Shown here: positions 1 to 10,028 of the stretch, in pieces | How positions within the stretch are numbered: position 1 is the stretch's first letter | Layout of the letters: every line of letters begins with the position of its first letter | NCBI GenBank assembly: GCA_963810555.1 | Contig: CAWENX010000007.1 | Span: 558,001-622,000 of the forward strand | DNA from: G963677325 sp963810555 | Lineage (GTDB): Bacteria > Bacteroidota > Bacteroidia > Bacteroidales > Prolixibacteraceae | DNA: 64,000 nt | Direction of reading: 5' to 3' | The notes under the pieces: generated by a model | What the model was told of the DNA's origin: nothing | The model's database searches: none | What the model saw: only the letters and a program-made list of their open reading frames with translations | Position numbers and translations under genes: made by a program

Positions 1-1
1 T

Positions 2-91
2 GCTGACAATGATCAAAGCACCAGAAAGCAACTCATGAAGTATCAGAAAATTGAAACTATTAAACCTGATCGTTTGATTATTAATAATTAA
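2..91 (+). CDS. 3' end of an unidentified gene cut by the left edge
   Basis: The second frame is open from the window edge to a TAA at 89-91, giving 29 residues that end in IKPDRLIINN. The composition is protein-like (charged, no low complexity) but too short to assign to a family. It may be the tail of a real gene lying to the left or a chance open frame. Confidence 0.3.
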   Translation, partial: ADNDQSTRKQLMKYQKIETIKPDRLIINN

Positions 92-371
92 AGAATGAAG
101 GAATGAAAGAATAGTTTAGAATTATTGTAACTACTCAGGTCCTTAATTTTTTAGATAAATCTGCATCAAATAAGAATCGCTAATTTCTTGTTCAACTCGT
201 TTTCTGTGGCTCAGAGTGCAAATTGTCTGTTTATTTTCATCTGTGCGATTCTCACAGAGGTAAAACCCAAAAAATCAGCTTTGCAGCTTATTATTTGTTG
301 ATAACATGATGTTTCGTTATTGATAAACAATGTGTTTAAAATAATGCAGATAGAATTATTGCTGTCGATCT
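92..371. other. non-coding, A+T-rich spacer
   Basis: No open frame with protein-like features was seen. The first part has a short-period repeat of the type found throughout this window (GAATGAAGGAATGAAAGAAT at about 93-112). The rest is A+T-rich and lies directly before the transposase remnant. Confidence 0.5.
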
Positions 372-830
372 TTGTTAAATGCAAAGGATGTTATGGTCTC
401 GAAAGAGGAACTGCGAAAATTGATCAAGGATGAGCTGGTAGATATGGTTTATGATCTTTTAATCAGGGTTGACAAACTGACTTTCCAGGTGCAAGGGCTT
501 AAGAAGAAGTTCAAAGGCTCAAGACACCTAAATACAGTGGCAGCAGTTCTCTTCCTCCTTCTCATGACTTATTCCGGTTCAAGAATCAAAGCCTGCGTGA
601 AAAAGGAGATAAGAAATCAGGTTTGCAACCCGGACACAAGGGAGAAACGCTTCTGATGTCACCCAACCCTGACAAAATAATAAAACATCAGCCAAATGAA
701 ATATGCCCCCAAAGCGGGAAAATTCATACGGGTGAACATTCTCAAATAATTACGAAAAGACAAGTTATAGATATTCTTCAACTCGCGCGGAGGCATGTGA
801 CCTGAAAAACAGCCACACCCCGAAAGAATA
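372..830 (+). pseudogene. IS66-family transposase remnant (N-terminal part)
   Basis: The first reading frame (372 to about 525) resembles the leucine-zipper start of IS66 transposases (VDKLTFQVQGLKKKF). At about 520-535 the reading shifts to another frame, which gives the family's Ser-rich PPSHD stretch, then GLQPGHKGETL and a CPxSGKIH segment that corresponds to the CPxCGxxH zinc motif with a Cys changed to Ser. This frame ends in RQVIDI and a stop near 804. Only the first third of a transposase is present; no DDE core and no convincing terminal inverted repeats were found. It is a dead element. Family knowledge: in IS66 this protein is encoded by tnpC. Confidence 0.75.
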
Positions 831-1466
831 GAGCAGAATGGCCGGATAACCTGTCCATTTCGGAAGATCGTAATCGAATAAGGAAAACCAGGTCGAAAAA
901 CATAAAACAGCGGAAGCAGCTGGAATCCCACGAAAATAAAAAACAGGTAAAGCCTCTCACGGTTATTGAATTATCTCTTGTTCGACCCCGAATCATAATA
1001 CCGGGCATAATAGCTCCGCATAATGATCTGCAAAACCATCCCGCACAAAAATATGATCTCAAGCCATGCCCGTTCCATGTTTCCGTTGTTTCATATACAA
1101 AATAAGCGGATTACATCGAGAGAACCATCATTAAATCTCAATAATTTATCAGAAATAAAATATGATTGTACTGATAGCTTTTCTTCTTCACATATCAACA
1201 GCATCGTCCAACAAAACCTCTGTTATCGCCGTACCATCCTCATTTTTGATTCAGTACATTAATTGTTTTTATTCAGTATTTATTTGGTTATAACCGAACA
1301 AGCTCTGAATAAGAACCGAATAAGCACTGAATAAAGTTTTGATTTGGTATTATATTGGCAACTCTTTTTCCGGAATTTGGGGTATGGTTTTTAATGTTGG
1401 TTTCGAAGAATGAAAATCCTAAAAGTTTTTATTCCCAAAATTATAAGATGGTTTGCAGGGAAGGAT
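831..1466. other. non-coding or decayed sequence after the IS66 remnant
   Basis: A frame without a start codon stays open from about 806 to 1108 and is rich in Lys/Arg/Asn, but it does not resemble the rest of an IS66 transposase. An 80-codon frame at 1023-1262 has no recognisable signature. At 1276-1340 there is a degenerate repeat built on GAACAAGC/GAATAAG-like units. I see no gene here. Confidence 0.45.
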
Positions 1467-1474
1467 TATCTTTG
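1467..1474 (+). promoter_or_regulatory. candidate -7 box (TATCTTTG) for surE
   Basis: The octamer matches the Bacteroidota -7 consensus TAnnTTTG and lies 19 nt before the surE ATG. No good -33 TTG box is seen at the normal distance, so the call is tentative. Confidence 0.4.
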
Positions 1475-1493
1475 AAGGAATGAAATTTTTGGA

Positions 1494-2264
1494 ATGAAAG
1501 AAAAGGAAGAGAGGCCGCTTATACTGATTACCAATGATGACGGGGTTTACGCAAAAGGCCTTGCTGAACTGATCGAAGTGATGCGCCTGTTCGGAAGGAT
1601 TGTGGCGGTGGCCCCGGAGAGCCCTCGGTCGGGGATGTCGCACGCCATCACGGTAGATCATCCTTTGAGAGTGAACAGGCACTTTGAGGCTGACGGTGTT
1701 TTAATGTATTCATGCAACGGCACCCCTGTAGATTGTGTGAAGCTGGCGTGCAATCAACTTCTTGAGGAGAATCCTGATTTTGTGATTGCAGGGATCAATC
1801 ATGGAGCAAACACCTCAGTGTCAATTTTGTATTCAGGAACAATGGGTGCAGCACTCGAGGGGTGCATTCACGGTATTCCCTCAATTGGTTTTTCTCTTGA
1901 AGATTACAATCCCGATGCAGATTTTACAAAATCGAAGATTGTAGTGGCGCGAATTTTCCAGAAGATCGCCGAGCATGGACTGCCTGAGGGAGTTTGCTTA
2001 AACGTCAATATTCCCAAAGGAGAAGTGAAGGGGATCAACTTTTGCCGTCAGACCCGGGGGAAATGGGTGGAAGAGTTTGAAAGGCGAACCGATCCGCATG
2101 AGCGGGAGTATTTCTGGTTGAAAGGATATTTCAACAATGCCGAGGCCGAGGCTCGGGATACAGATGATTTTGCCCTATTGAACGGTTTTGTTTCGGTAGT
2201 TCCGGTAAGCACCGACCTGACGGCTTATTCAGCTTTTGACGTAATGAAAAAATGGAAATTCTGA
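1494..2264 (+). CDS. surE: 5'/3'-nucleotidase SurE
   Basis: SurE is a metal-dependent phosphatase that removes phosphate from nucleoside monophosphates and acts in the cytoplasm. The 256-residue protein has the family length and opens with the diagnostic ILITNDDG motif (metal-binding Asp15 and Asp16). It then has the RSGMSHAIT segment, the NHGANT loop and SGTMGAALEG, all typical of SurE. The ATG at 1494 is chosen because the upstream ATG at about 1481 runs into a stop within six codons. The next gene starts only 4 nt after the stop, so surE, the small membrane protein and probably lpxB form one transcription unit, an arrangement common in this phylum. Confidence 0.96.
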   Translation: MKEKEERPLILITNDDGVYAKGLAELIEVMRLFGRIVAVAPESPRSGMSHAITVDHPLRVNRHFEADGVLMYSCNGTPVDCVKLACNQLLEENPDFVIAGINHGANTSVSILYSGTMGAALEGCIHGIPSIGFSLEDYNPDADFTKSKIVVARIFQKIAEHGLPEGVCLNVNIPKGEVKGINFCRQTRGKWVEEFERRTDPHEREYFWLKGYFNNAEAEARDTDDFALLNGFVSVVPVSTDLTAYSAFDVMKKWKF

Positions 2265-2268
2265 AGCT

Positions 2269-2574
2269 ATGGCAGAAATAAAACAACCACAACGTTATAA
2301 CAGTTTTATTTTTGGTGTGCTGGCAGGGATAATCACTCCTCTGATCTTTTTTCTGCTTTACTTTCTTTTCAGGATACACAGCACTGATTTCGAGAGATAC
2401 CTGAGTTTCCTGATAGAAACGAAAAAGCTGGTGCATGTAATCAGCCTGGCGGTATTTCCCAATCTTATCCCTTTTCTGTTGCTGGTGAACAGCGGGAGGT
2501 ACAGGGCAGGGAGAGGCGTGCTGGGGGCGACGATCGTTCTGGGGATAGTGGTATTTGTGTTGAAGTTCATTTAA
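2269..2574 (+). CDS. small membrane protein between surE and lpxB
   Basis: The 101-residue protein has a short polar start followed by three hydrophobic stretches at about residues 13-35, 53-72 and 81-100, predicting an inner-membrane protein. No catalytic motif is visible. It starts 4 nt after the surE stop, so it is almost certainly co-transcribed with it. I recall similar small membrane proteins in this position in other Bacteroidota, but no function can be given. The surE-lpxB context hints at an envelope role; this is inference only. Confidence 0.8.
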   Translation: MAEIKQPQRYNSFIFGVLAGIITPLIFFLLYFLFRIHSTDFERYLSFLIETKKLVHVISLAVFPNLIPFLLLVNSGRYRAGRGVLGATIVLGIVVFVLKFI

Positions 2575-2838
2575 GCAAATGTGCTGATGTGCTGATGTGC
2601 TGATAAAAAATTAGTTACACATAGATAGACAGATGAGTAAAAGGTGTATGCGGCAGGTGCAGTGATAGAGAGTAAAAATAAGAATAAAAAATTAAGAATT
2701 ATTTCATAATCAGACGTTTGGTTGGAGAAAAATGGCAAATAAACATTTTACAATATTCTTTAATTCCTTAATTCCTTTATTCTTTAATTTTCCTGCAGCC
2801 TTCAGCCTGAAGCCTAAATCCCTAAAGAGCTTAGAGAT

Positions 2839-3972
2839 ATGAGGTATTTTATCATTGCCGGTGAAGCGTCGGGGGACCTTCATGCTTCACACCTGATGCA
2901 TGAATTAAAGAAAGCGGACCACAGCGCTGAGTTCTGTTATTTTGGCGGCGACCTGATGGAGGCTGAGGGAGGAATACTGCTGAAGCACTATCGGGAGATG
3001 GCTTTTATGGGTCTTATACCGGTACTGATGAACCTTCACAAAATCCAGGAGAATTTCAGCTTAGCTAAGGAAAAACTGCTTGAATTCAAACCCGATGTAA
3101 TGATATTGGTTGATTATCCCGGTTTTAACCTGCCAATGGCAGCTTTTGCAAAAAAACATACGATAAGGGTATTCTATTATATTTCACCCAAGATCTGGGC
3201 CTGGAAAACAAAACGGGTTTATAAGGTAAAGAAGTATGTGGATGAGATGTTTACGATTTTCCCTTTTGAGAGTGATTTTTACGAAAAGTATGATTATAAA
3301 GTGCACTACACAGGCAATCCGACTGTAGATGAAATGGCAAAAAGAACAAATCAGGGGGAAACATTCGAAGAATTTATCTATAGAAACAATCTTCCGGACA
3401 AACCAGTGATCGCATTACTTGCGGGGAGCCGGAGCCATGAGATCAGAAGGATACTCCCTGTAATGAAAAAAGCTGTTAAAGGACTGGAGGATTACCAGTT
3501 TGTAATAGCCGGTGCACCTTCGCAATCCAGGGAAATCTATGAGAAATCACTTGAAGGAAATGGGATACCGATAATTTTCAGTCAGACCTGTGAACTGCTG
3601 CAGCAATCGAAGGCTGCGCTTGTTGCATCGGGGACTGCAACCCTTGAGACTGCTATTCTGAATGTTCCGCAGGTTGTTTGTTACAGGATTGAAGCTGGAT
3701 GGCTCGGCGGCCTGATAAAGAGGATGATTGTCAAGGCGCCCTTTATTTCGCTTGTGAACCTGATAACGGGACGGGAGGTGGTAAAGGAGCTGTTCCAGGA
3801 AACATGCACTCCAAAGAATGTGGGGGATGAACTGGAAAGGATACTCAAGGACAGTATTTACAGAGATAATATGCTCCGGGGATATGAAGAGATGCGAGGT
3901 AAACTCGGTGGTCCGGGATGTGCACAAAAAGCAGCGGAAGAAATGATTCATATTTTAAGAGATGATGGATGA
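2839..3972 (+). CDS. lpxB: lipid-A-disaccharide synthase LpxB
   Basis: LpxB condenses UDP-2,3-diacylglucosamine with lipid X to form the lipid A disaccharide at the inner membrane. The 377-residue protein opens with the family motif IAGEASGD (residues 6-13) and carries YYISPKIWAWK and LLAGSRSHEI, both diagnostic of the GT19 family. The C-terminal half has the nucleotide-sugar site region VASGTATLET. Length matches the family. It lies 264 nt after the small membrane gene; that gap contains only low-complexity A+T-rich DNA, including an 8-bp tandem repeat (TGCTGATG, about 2583-2605). It is either in the surE unit or under its own promoter. Confidence 0.96.
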   Translation: MRYFIIAGEASGDLHASHLMHELKKADHSAEFCYFGGDLMEAEGGILLKHYREMAFMGLIPVLMNLHKIQENFSLAKEKLLEFKPDVMILVDYPGFNLPMAAFAKKHTIRVFYYISPKIWAWKTKRVYKVKKYVDEMFTIFPFESDFYEKYDYKVHYTGNPTVDEMAKRTNQGETFEEFIYRNNLPDKPVIALLAGSRSHEIRRILPVMKKAVKGLEDYQFVIAGAPSQSREIYEKSLEGNGIPIIFSQTCELLQQSKAALVASGTATLETAILNVPQVVCYRIEAGWLGGLIKRMIVKAPFISLVNLITGREVVKELFQETCTPKNVGDELERILKDSIYRDNMLRGYEEMRGKLGGPGCAQKAAEEMIHILRDDG

Positions 3973-4022
3973 GATATGAGAGTTAAAAATGATTGAAAAA
4001 AGATACTGACAAGGAGTAATCT

Positions 4023-6432
4023 ATGTTTAGTTTGTTTAAAAAGGAGATTATACAGTTTTTCGGTTCTATTGCAGGATATATCGTAGTGATCGTTTTCCTG
4101 CTGACGACAGGATTGTTTCTCTGGGTCTTCGGAGGAAGTTACAATATCCCGGATGGGGGTTATGCAACATTATCAGGACTCTTTCAAATCGCTCCATGGA
4201 TTTACCTGTTCCTGATACCAGCCATAACAATGAGAACGTTTGCGGATGAGAAAAGAAACGGAACGATAGAACTTCTCCTCACCCGCCCTTTAAGTGAAAT
4301 GCAGATTATTCTGTCAAAGTTCCTGGCAGCATTGGTAGTAGTCATTTTAACGCTGCTGCCCACTCTGATCTATTTTCTTTCGGTCTGGTGGCTCGGCAAT
4401 CCCGTGGGAGCTATTGATAACAGGGGCAACATGGGGAAGTTATACCGGATTATTCTTTCTTGCCGTTATCTATCTTACTATCGGAGTATTTACCTCTTCG
4501 CTTACCGACAATCAGATCATTTCATTTCTTCTCTCCCTTTTTCTTTGTTTTATATGGTACACAGGATTTGAATTTATTGCAGGGTTGACTTCAAACCAGG
4601 AAATTTCAACTTTTCTTACTTCTCTGAGCATTGATCCTCATTACGAATCGGTGAGCCGGGGAGTGCTTGACAGCCGCGACCTTCTGTATTTTATCCTGAT
4701 GGCAGGATTTTTTCTCCTGCTTACGAAAATTGTATTGGAATGGCGGCGCAAGCAGTTAAAAAGATCCGTTATTCATATCACAGCTTATTCCGTGGCAGCC
4801 ATTGCAATTCTGATTTTTTCACAAAGCAGTTTTTTCAGAATTGATCTGACATCGGAAAAGCGCTACACTATTTCACCCCAGTCAAAGACAATTCTGAGTA
4901 ATGTAAAATCACCTGTTGTGGCTGAAATCTTCCTGGAGGGTGACCTCCCGCCGGGTTTCAAAAAACTGCAGACCGCAGTGACAGATGAACTGCATGACAT
5001 GAAGACTTACTGCAAAAAGCCTATAATCATACAAAAAACCAATCCTTACGACATCGCAAAGCCTTCAGAACAGGGAAAATATTTTGAGAGCCTGATACAG
5101 CGGGGAATTATCCCGACCAACTTAAGGATTAAAACCCGGCAGGGGACCTCAAATAAACTGATCTTTCCTGCAGTTTCACTTAGAGCAGGAGGCAATGAGG
5201 TTATCGTTAATATACTGGTGAATAATCCCTTGCTAAGGGATGAAGAGAATTTTGTCCACTCGATGGAGCTGCTTGAATTCGAACTTATCAGGGGTATCAA
5301 ATTGTTGTTTCAGGAGAAAAAAGAAAAAATAGCCTATCTGACCGGACACGGAGAACTTGATGAAGCGCATTTGCTTGATTTTAACAATGGACTCTCGGAG
5401 AGTTTTAATATCAGCAGGGTGACGTCGGAAGAACTAAGTGAAAAAACAGACAGCATTAAAGCATTGATCATTGCGGGGCCTGAGAAAAGATTTCCGGAAA
5501 AGGATAAATTCATGATCGATCAGTACCTGATGAATGGGGGACGGATAATGTGGCTGATTGATCCGGTTAGTATAAGCCTGGATAGCCTTTCAAACGGGAT
5601 GATGACAGTTGCAATGCCGAAAGATCTGAACCTCGGTGACCAGTTATTTCATTACGGTATACGGGTTAATCATGACCTGATTCAGGATGCTGAATGCTTA
5701 CAGATAAGAGTCAACACGGCAATCGAAGGACAACCCCCTAAATATTCTGTTGCACCCTGGTATTTTTCGCCTCTGCTCCAACCATCTCAGAATAATCCAA
5801 TCGGGAAAAATGTAAGCAGGGTATTATCCGAATTTATCAGTTCAATCGACACGGTGAGTGAAAACAAGGGGATTAAAAGTTCGGTCATTCTTACAACATC
5901 ACCATATGCAAGAACCAACCGGTGTCCGATGATAGTGAGTCTTGGAATGATCGATGCCCCACCTGCAAAGGAGCTTTTTAATATGCGTTTTATACCTACA
6001 GGGCTATTGCTGGAGGGAAAGTTTACCTCAGTTTTCCAAAACCGGATGACTGCAGAACTTGGATTAAGTGATGGTGAAAAGGTTATTACTGAAAGCAAGC
6101 CCACTAAGATGATGTTTTTCTCGAACGGGCACCTGATCGCAAATAAGGTTAACTATAACAATAGAAATGACCCTGCCCAGCCCCTTGGTTTTGATCCTGT
6201 ATCGAAAATTATCTTCGGGAACAAGGATTTCTTCATCAACGCGGTGCACTATCTCTGTGATGATTCCGGATTAATGAACCTCAGATCAAGAACAATGAAA
6301 ATGCGCCTGCTGGATAAAGTTAAACTGAGGGATGAATCTGTTATGTGGCAACTGATAAATGTAGTTCTTCCCGTTCTGCTGGTTATCATAGGGGGATTGG
6401 CATTCTGGTTTATCAGGCGTGTAAAGAATTGA
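4023..6432 (+). pseudogene. gldFG: GldF-GldG fusion (gliding/T9SS-associated ABC transporter), interrupted by a one-base insertion
   Basis: The first frame (4023 to about 4423) encodes the start of a GldF-like ABC-2 permease with the RTFADEKRNGTIELLLTRP segment. The continuation, GATWGSYTGLFFLAVIYL, lies in the +1 frame from about 4424 and runs to 6432. Skipping one base in GATAACAGGGGC restores the family sequence exactly. After the permease helices the protein passes without a stop (LEWRRKQLKRSVIHI) into GldG, with a membrane anchor, the RIDLTSEKRYTIS motif, a long periplasmic domain and a C-terminal helix. The restored length would be 802 residues, about the sum of separate GldF and GldG. 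Known: GldA/F/G are needed for gliding in some species; the role in non-gliders is unclear. The insertion could be a real mutation, a sequencing error or, less likely, programmed. Confidence 0.85.
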
Positions 6433-6542
6433 AAGATCAAAGAGATGAGATCTAAGGACATAGGGCAAAGAGTTATCAGTTATCAGTTTACCTGTTGCCT
6501 GATTTATTCTTAATTATTAATTTTTAATTATTAATTATTTTG

Positions 6543-6550
6543 TATCTTCG
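6543..6550 (+). promoter_or_regulatory. candidate -7 box (TATCTTCG) for dnaN
   Basis: A near-match to TAnnTTTG in the 243-nt gap before dnaN, which would give a leader of about 120 nt. The upstream DNA is almost pure A+T and no clear -33 box stands out. Confidence 0.35.
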
Positions 6551-6675
6551 TGACACAATATCCTTTGCCGTTACATTTATGTGACAGATTCTGAAAAGTT
6601 ACTGTTTAAACTACTTTCTTCAACAATAAGAGAAAGATAGAATTACATTATAATCTAATTAAAATAAATAAGCCG

Positions 6676-7803
6676 ATGAGATTTATTGTTTCAAGCACCG
6701 AATTACTGAAGCACCTGAATGCAATCAGCAGGGTCATCAGTACCAAAAACACGTTACCTATTCTTGATAACTTTTTATTTAAGCTCGAAGGAAAAACTCT
6801 GACCATCACCGCCTCGGATCTCGAAACCACACTTATCACCAAACTCGAGCTTGAAAATGCTTCGGAGGATGGACTGATCGCCATCCAGGCAAAGATTATG
6901 CTTGACACGTTAAAAGAATTTCCGGAACAGCCGCTCACATTTAATATAGACCTTGATTCAATGGTTGTGGAAATACTTTCCGCCAATGGTAAATTTTCAG
7001 TAACAGGTCAAAACGGGGAGGACTTTCCGGTACTGCCAAACCTTAACGAGAAGAACCATTCCATAGTGGTTTCGCATGATGTATTGTTAAGCGGGATAAA
7101 CAAGACACTCTTTGCAACTGCCGATGATGAACTTCGTCCGGTTATGAACGGTATATTTATTGAACTTTCGCCTGAACAAATGTCTTTTGTTGCTTCTGAC
7201 GCTCACAAATTAGTCAGGTACAAAAGAACAGATGCAAAATCAGATGACATCTCATCATTCATTCTTCCTAAGAAGCCGGCCTCCCTTCTGAAGAATCTTC
7301 TTCCACGTGAAGAATCGGATATAAAGCTTGAATTTGATGATAAAAATGCATTTTTCACGCTCGACGGTTCAAAACTGGTATGCAGGCTTGTAGAGGGCAA
7401 ATACCCGGCCTATAATTCTGTTATCCCGCTGAATAATCCCAATGAGCTCAGTATTGACAGACTGGAACTTTACACTACATTAAAACGTGTTTCCGTTTTT
7501 GCGAATCAGGCCAGCAATCTTGTCCGGCTTAAATTAACGCCAAACGAAATGGTGGTTTCCGCACAGGATATTGATTTTGCAATTTCTGCCGTTGAGACAA
7601 TTAAATGCGAATATGAAGGGAATCCAATGGAAATCGGTTTCAAATCAACCTTCCTTCTTGAAATAATCTCAAATATTTCTTCAGAAGCTGTAAGGCTAAA
7701 ACTTTCTGATCCTTCCAGGGCAGGCTTGCTCCTTCCTGCAGAAAACGAAAACGAGAGCGAAGATTTGCTTATGCTGCTGATGCCTATGATGATCAATGCT
7801 TAG
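6676..7803 (+). CDS. dnaN: DNA polymerase III subunit beta (sliding clamp)
   Basis: DnaN forms the ring-shaped homodimeric clamp that tethers DNA polymerase III to DNA. The 375-residue length and the threefold repeated clamp architecture fit: the N-terminal domain has ISTKNTLPILDNFLF and ASDLETTL, the middle domain has ATDAHKL-like VASDAHKLVRYK, and the C-terminal end is LLMLLMPMMINA, matching the PMR/PMM-type C-terminus that helps form the hydrophobic peptide-binding pocket. The gene is preceded by its own gap and followed by a DnaQ-type exonuclease, so replication functions are grouped. No dnaA or origin-like DnaA-box cluster is visible nearby. Confidence 0.97.
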   Translation: MRFIVSSTELLKHLNAISRVISTKNTLPILDNFLFKLEGKTLTITASDLETTLITKLELENASEDGLIAIQAKIMLDTLKEFPEQPLTFNIDLDSMVVEILSANGKFSVTGQNGEDFPVLPNLNEKNHSIVVSHDVLLSGINKTLFATADDELRPVMNGIFIELSPEQMSFVASDAHKLVRYKRTDAKSDDISSFILPKKPASLLKNLLPREESDIKLEFDDKNAFFTLDGSKLVCRLVEGKYPAYNSVIPLNNPNELSIDRLELYTTLKRVSVFANQASNLVRLKLTPNEMVVSAQDIDFAISAVETIKCEYEGNPMEIGFKSTFLLEIISNISSEAVRLKLSDPSRAGLLLPAENENESEDLLMLLMPMMINA

Positions 7804-7827
7804 GTTATTAGGCATTAGGAATTAGCA

Positions 7828-7849
7828 GAGACAAGGCATGCCTTGTCTC
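7828..7849. repeat. perfect 22-bp palindrome (GAGACAAGGCATGCCTTGTCTC)
   Basis: The sequence is its own reverse complement over all 22 bases and follows the dnaN stop by 25 nt. It could act as a transcription terminator hairpin, but there is no T-run. It belongs to a family of GAGAC...GTCTC palindromes in this window (17494-17521, 50861-50880). Confidence 0.8.
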
Positions 7850-7919
7850 CACAGTAATCAGTCTCTGTGTTTTTCTCAGTGATCTCTGTGTAATTATTCT
7901 TAATTCGTCAACAATTAAA

Positions 7920-8729
7920 ATGAAACTGAACCTTAAGAAACCGATTGTATTTTTCGATCTTGAAACAACAGGGATCAATATAGCAACTGACCGCATTGTT
8001 GAAATAGCATTGCTGAAAATCTATCCGGACGGAAGAGAAGAGGAAAAACAGCAGAGAATCAATCCGGGAATAGCAATTCCACCTGAAGCTTCAATGATAC
8101 ACGGCATCTATGATGAAGATGTGAAGGACTGCCCTTCTTTTAAAGAGGTGGCTAAAAATTTCGCCAGATTTATCGAAGGCTGCGATCTTGCCGGTTTCAA
8201 TTCCATAAAATTCGATATTCCACTGCTCACCGAAGAGTTCCTTCGCGCTGATGTTGATATTGATTTAAAAAAACACAGGTTCATCGATGTACAGGTTATA
8301 TTTCACAAGATGGAAAAAAGAACCCTCGCTGCAGCCTATAAATTTTACCTTTATAAAGATCTTGAAAATGCCCATAGCGCCATGGCAGACACAAAAGCAG
8401 CTTACGAGGTGTTACAAGCTCAGATCGACAGGTATGAAGGTGTAATTTTAGAGGATGGCGGAAAGAAAATTGTTCCTGTAACAAATAATATCGAATCTCT
8501 TTCTTCCTTTTCTTGTTATGACAAAAATGTTGATTTCGCAGGACGTATTGTTTATGATGATAACGGTGTTGAAATATTTAATTTCGGAAAACATAAGGGA
8601 AAACCAGTTGAGAAGATCCTTAAAGAAGAACCGGGTTATTATGGGTGGATGATGCAGGGTGAATTTCCCCTGTATACCAAAAAAGTATTAACTGCGATCA
8701 AACTAAAAGAGATGAACCGTAAACTTTAA
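7920..8729 (+). CDS. DnaQ-like 3'-5' exonuclease (DEDDh)
   Basis: The protein has the full DEDDh exonuclease set: Asp13 and Glu15 in FFDLETTG, Asp99 in NSIKFDIPLL, and His152 plus Asp157 in AHSAMADTKAA. These residues bind two metal ions and hydrolyse DNA or RNA 3' ends. After the roughly 170-residue nuclease domain comes a second small domain (about residues 200-265) with FNFGKHKGKPVEKIL and GYYGWM, the kind of C-terminal module seen in exonuclease X-like proteins. In this phylum such proteins are annotated as the epsilon (proofreading) subunit of DNA polymerase III. Position directly after dnaN supports a replication or repair role. Confidence 0.9.
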   Translation: MKLNLKKPIVFFDLETTGINIATDRIVEIALLKIYPDGREEEKQQRINPGIAIPPEASMIHGIYDEDVKDCPSFKEVAKNFARFIEGCDLAGFNSIKFDIPLLTEEFLRADVDIDLKKHRFIDVQVIFHKMEKRTLAAAYKFYLYKDLENAHSAMADTKAAYEVLQAQIDRYEGVILEDGGKKIVPVTNNIESLSSFSCYDKNVDFAGRIVYDDNGVEIFNFGKHKGKPVEKILKEEPGYYGWMMQGEFPLYTKKVLTAIKLKEMNRKL

Positions 8730-8733
8730 CTTA

Positions 8734-8767
8734 ATTCGTATAATTCGTGTAATTCGTCTAATTCGTA
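8734..8767. repeat. 9-bp tandem repeat between exonuclease and FAH gene
   Basis: Four imperfect copies of a nine-base unit (TAATTCGTG/TATAATTCG-like) fill almost the whole 42-nt gap between the two genes. One of many short-period intergenic repeats in this window. Confidence 0.75.
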
Positions 8768-8771
8768 CCAA

Positions 8772-9383
8772 ATGAAAATCATCTGTATCGGTCAAAATTA
8801 CATTAAACATATTAAGGAATTGAATCATGAGATCCCGGAGGAACCGGTATTCTTTATGAAACCGGATTCCTCGCTGTTGTTATCAAACAAAGATTTTTTC
8901 CTTCCGGGATTTTCCAATGAGGTACATCATGAAGTAGAGCTTGTTATTAAAATTAACCGCCTTGGAAAAAGCATAGAATCCCGGTTTGCCCATAGATACT
9001 ATGAAGAGATCGGACTCGGGATCGATTTCACCGCCCGTGATATCCAAAGACAACTATCTGCAAAAGGATTACCCTGGGAAAAAGCAAAAGCTTTCGATTC
9101 AGCGGCCGTCCTCGGAACATTTATTTCCAAACAGGAACTTGGCGATCTGTCAAACATTGAATTTTCTTTACGCTTAAACCAGAAAGTTGTGCAGCAGGGA
9201 AATTCAGGCGATATGATATTTAACTTTGATACCATCATCTCTCACGTATCGCAATTTGTCACGCTTAAGATGGGTGATCTTATTTATACAGGTACTCCGT
9301 CAGGAGTAGGTACCGTGAATGTCAATGACAGACTCGAAGGATATATAGGGGAAAGGAAGATGTTTGATTTCCTTGTTAAGTAA
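8772..9383 (+). CDS. fumarylacetoacetate hydrolase (FAH) family protein
   Basis: FAH-family enzymes hydrolyse or decarboxylate acylpyruvate-type substrates with a divalent metal. The 203-residue protein is a single compact FAH domain: CIGQNY at the start, HHEVELVIKI with the metal-binding glutamates, the GIDFTARDIQ motif, KAFDSAAVLG, and the GDLIYTGTPSGVG motif that ends the fold. It is the short single-domain form; the substrate cannot be told from sequence. It lies 42 nt after the exonuclease gene and may be co-transcribed with it. Confidence 0.92.
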   Translation: MKIICIGQNYIKHIKELNHEIPEEPVFFMKPDSSLLLSNKDFFLPGFSNEVHHEVELVIKINRLGKSIESRFAHRYYEEIGLGIDFTARDIQRQLSAKGLPWEKAKAFDSAAVLGTFISKQELGDLSNIEFSLRLNQKVVQQGNSGDMIFNFDTIISHVSQFVTLKMGDLIYTGTPSGVGTVNVNDRLEGYIGERKMFDFLVK

Positions 9384-9820
9384 TCAGTAAAAGTTATTAT
9401 TTCACACTATCATCTTACCCAGGCTTCAAAAAAGATTTTGAAAACAAGTCTGAATTATTGGAAATACATATTGAATCCCATAAGTAATTATCTATCCTGG
9501 ATAAGGGGTTCTCTTCAAGTACCTCAGTACCTCAAATCAATAAAAAAATAATCTTGAAAACAGAATCAACAAAATCAAACCGGATATTCAGATTTCTGCA
9601 GAATTCATTTCAAGTTTCATTTTTTCTTAAACAAATTATCCACCAGGAAACTGTTAAATTTTTTTACTTTATCAAATAAAAACGGCAACAAATCTTGCTA
9701 TTTGTAGTTATAAACACCGTATTGTTAATAATATTCAAAAAAAATCCCAAAAAAAAGAACCAACAAGTAAAAAATATATTATTATTGTATAAAAATTTAC
9801 ACAACTTAACAAAATATGAT

Positions 9821-9828
9821 TAATTTCG
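9821..9828 (+). promoter_or_regulatory. candidate -7 box (TAATTTCG) of adhesin module 1
   Basis: Lies in the context ATATGAT-TAATTTCGCACCC. A closely similar context with a full-consensus box occurs at 18175-18182 before the second module, which strengthens both calls. Confidence 0.4.
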
Positions 9829-9902
9829 CACCCAATTACTTTATTCTTTTGATCCGAAATTAAAAAAAGCTGTTCATAGTGTAAAAAATATACACTACAC
9901 TT

Positions 9903-10028
9903 ATGAAAAATACAAATTCTTTAACAAGACGGATTTTAAAAATCTTTTTTTCGTCTTTTAATATGTTACTTATTTCATCTGTATCTCTATTCATACTTAT
10001 AAAAAACAATTCCATTCAGATACTCTGA
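9903..10028 (+). CDS. possible 41-residue hydrophobic peptide
   Basis: An ATG-initiated frame gives a short basic start (MKNTNSLTRR), a hydrophobic stretch at residues 20-33 and a polar end. It looks like a signal peptide without a mature protein and may be a decayed gene start or a chance frame in A+T-rich DNA. No RBS or homology could be judged. Confidence 0.2.
   Translation: MKNTNSLTRRILKIFFSSFNMLLISSVSLFILIKNNSIQIL

Noticed and set aside
806..1108. Continuation of the IS66 transposase or an independent gene
   Set aside because: No start codon and no resemblance to the DDE part of IS66; basic, low-information sequence.
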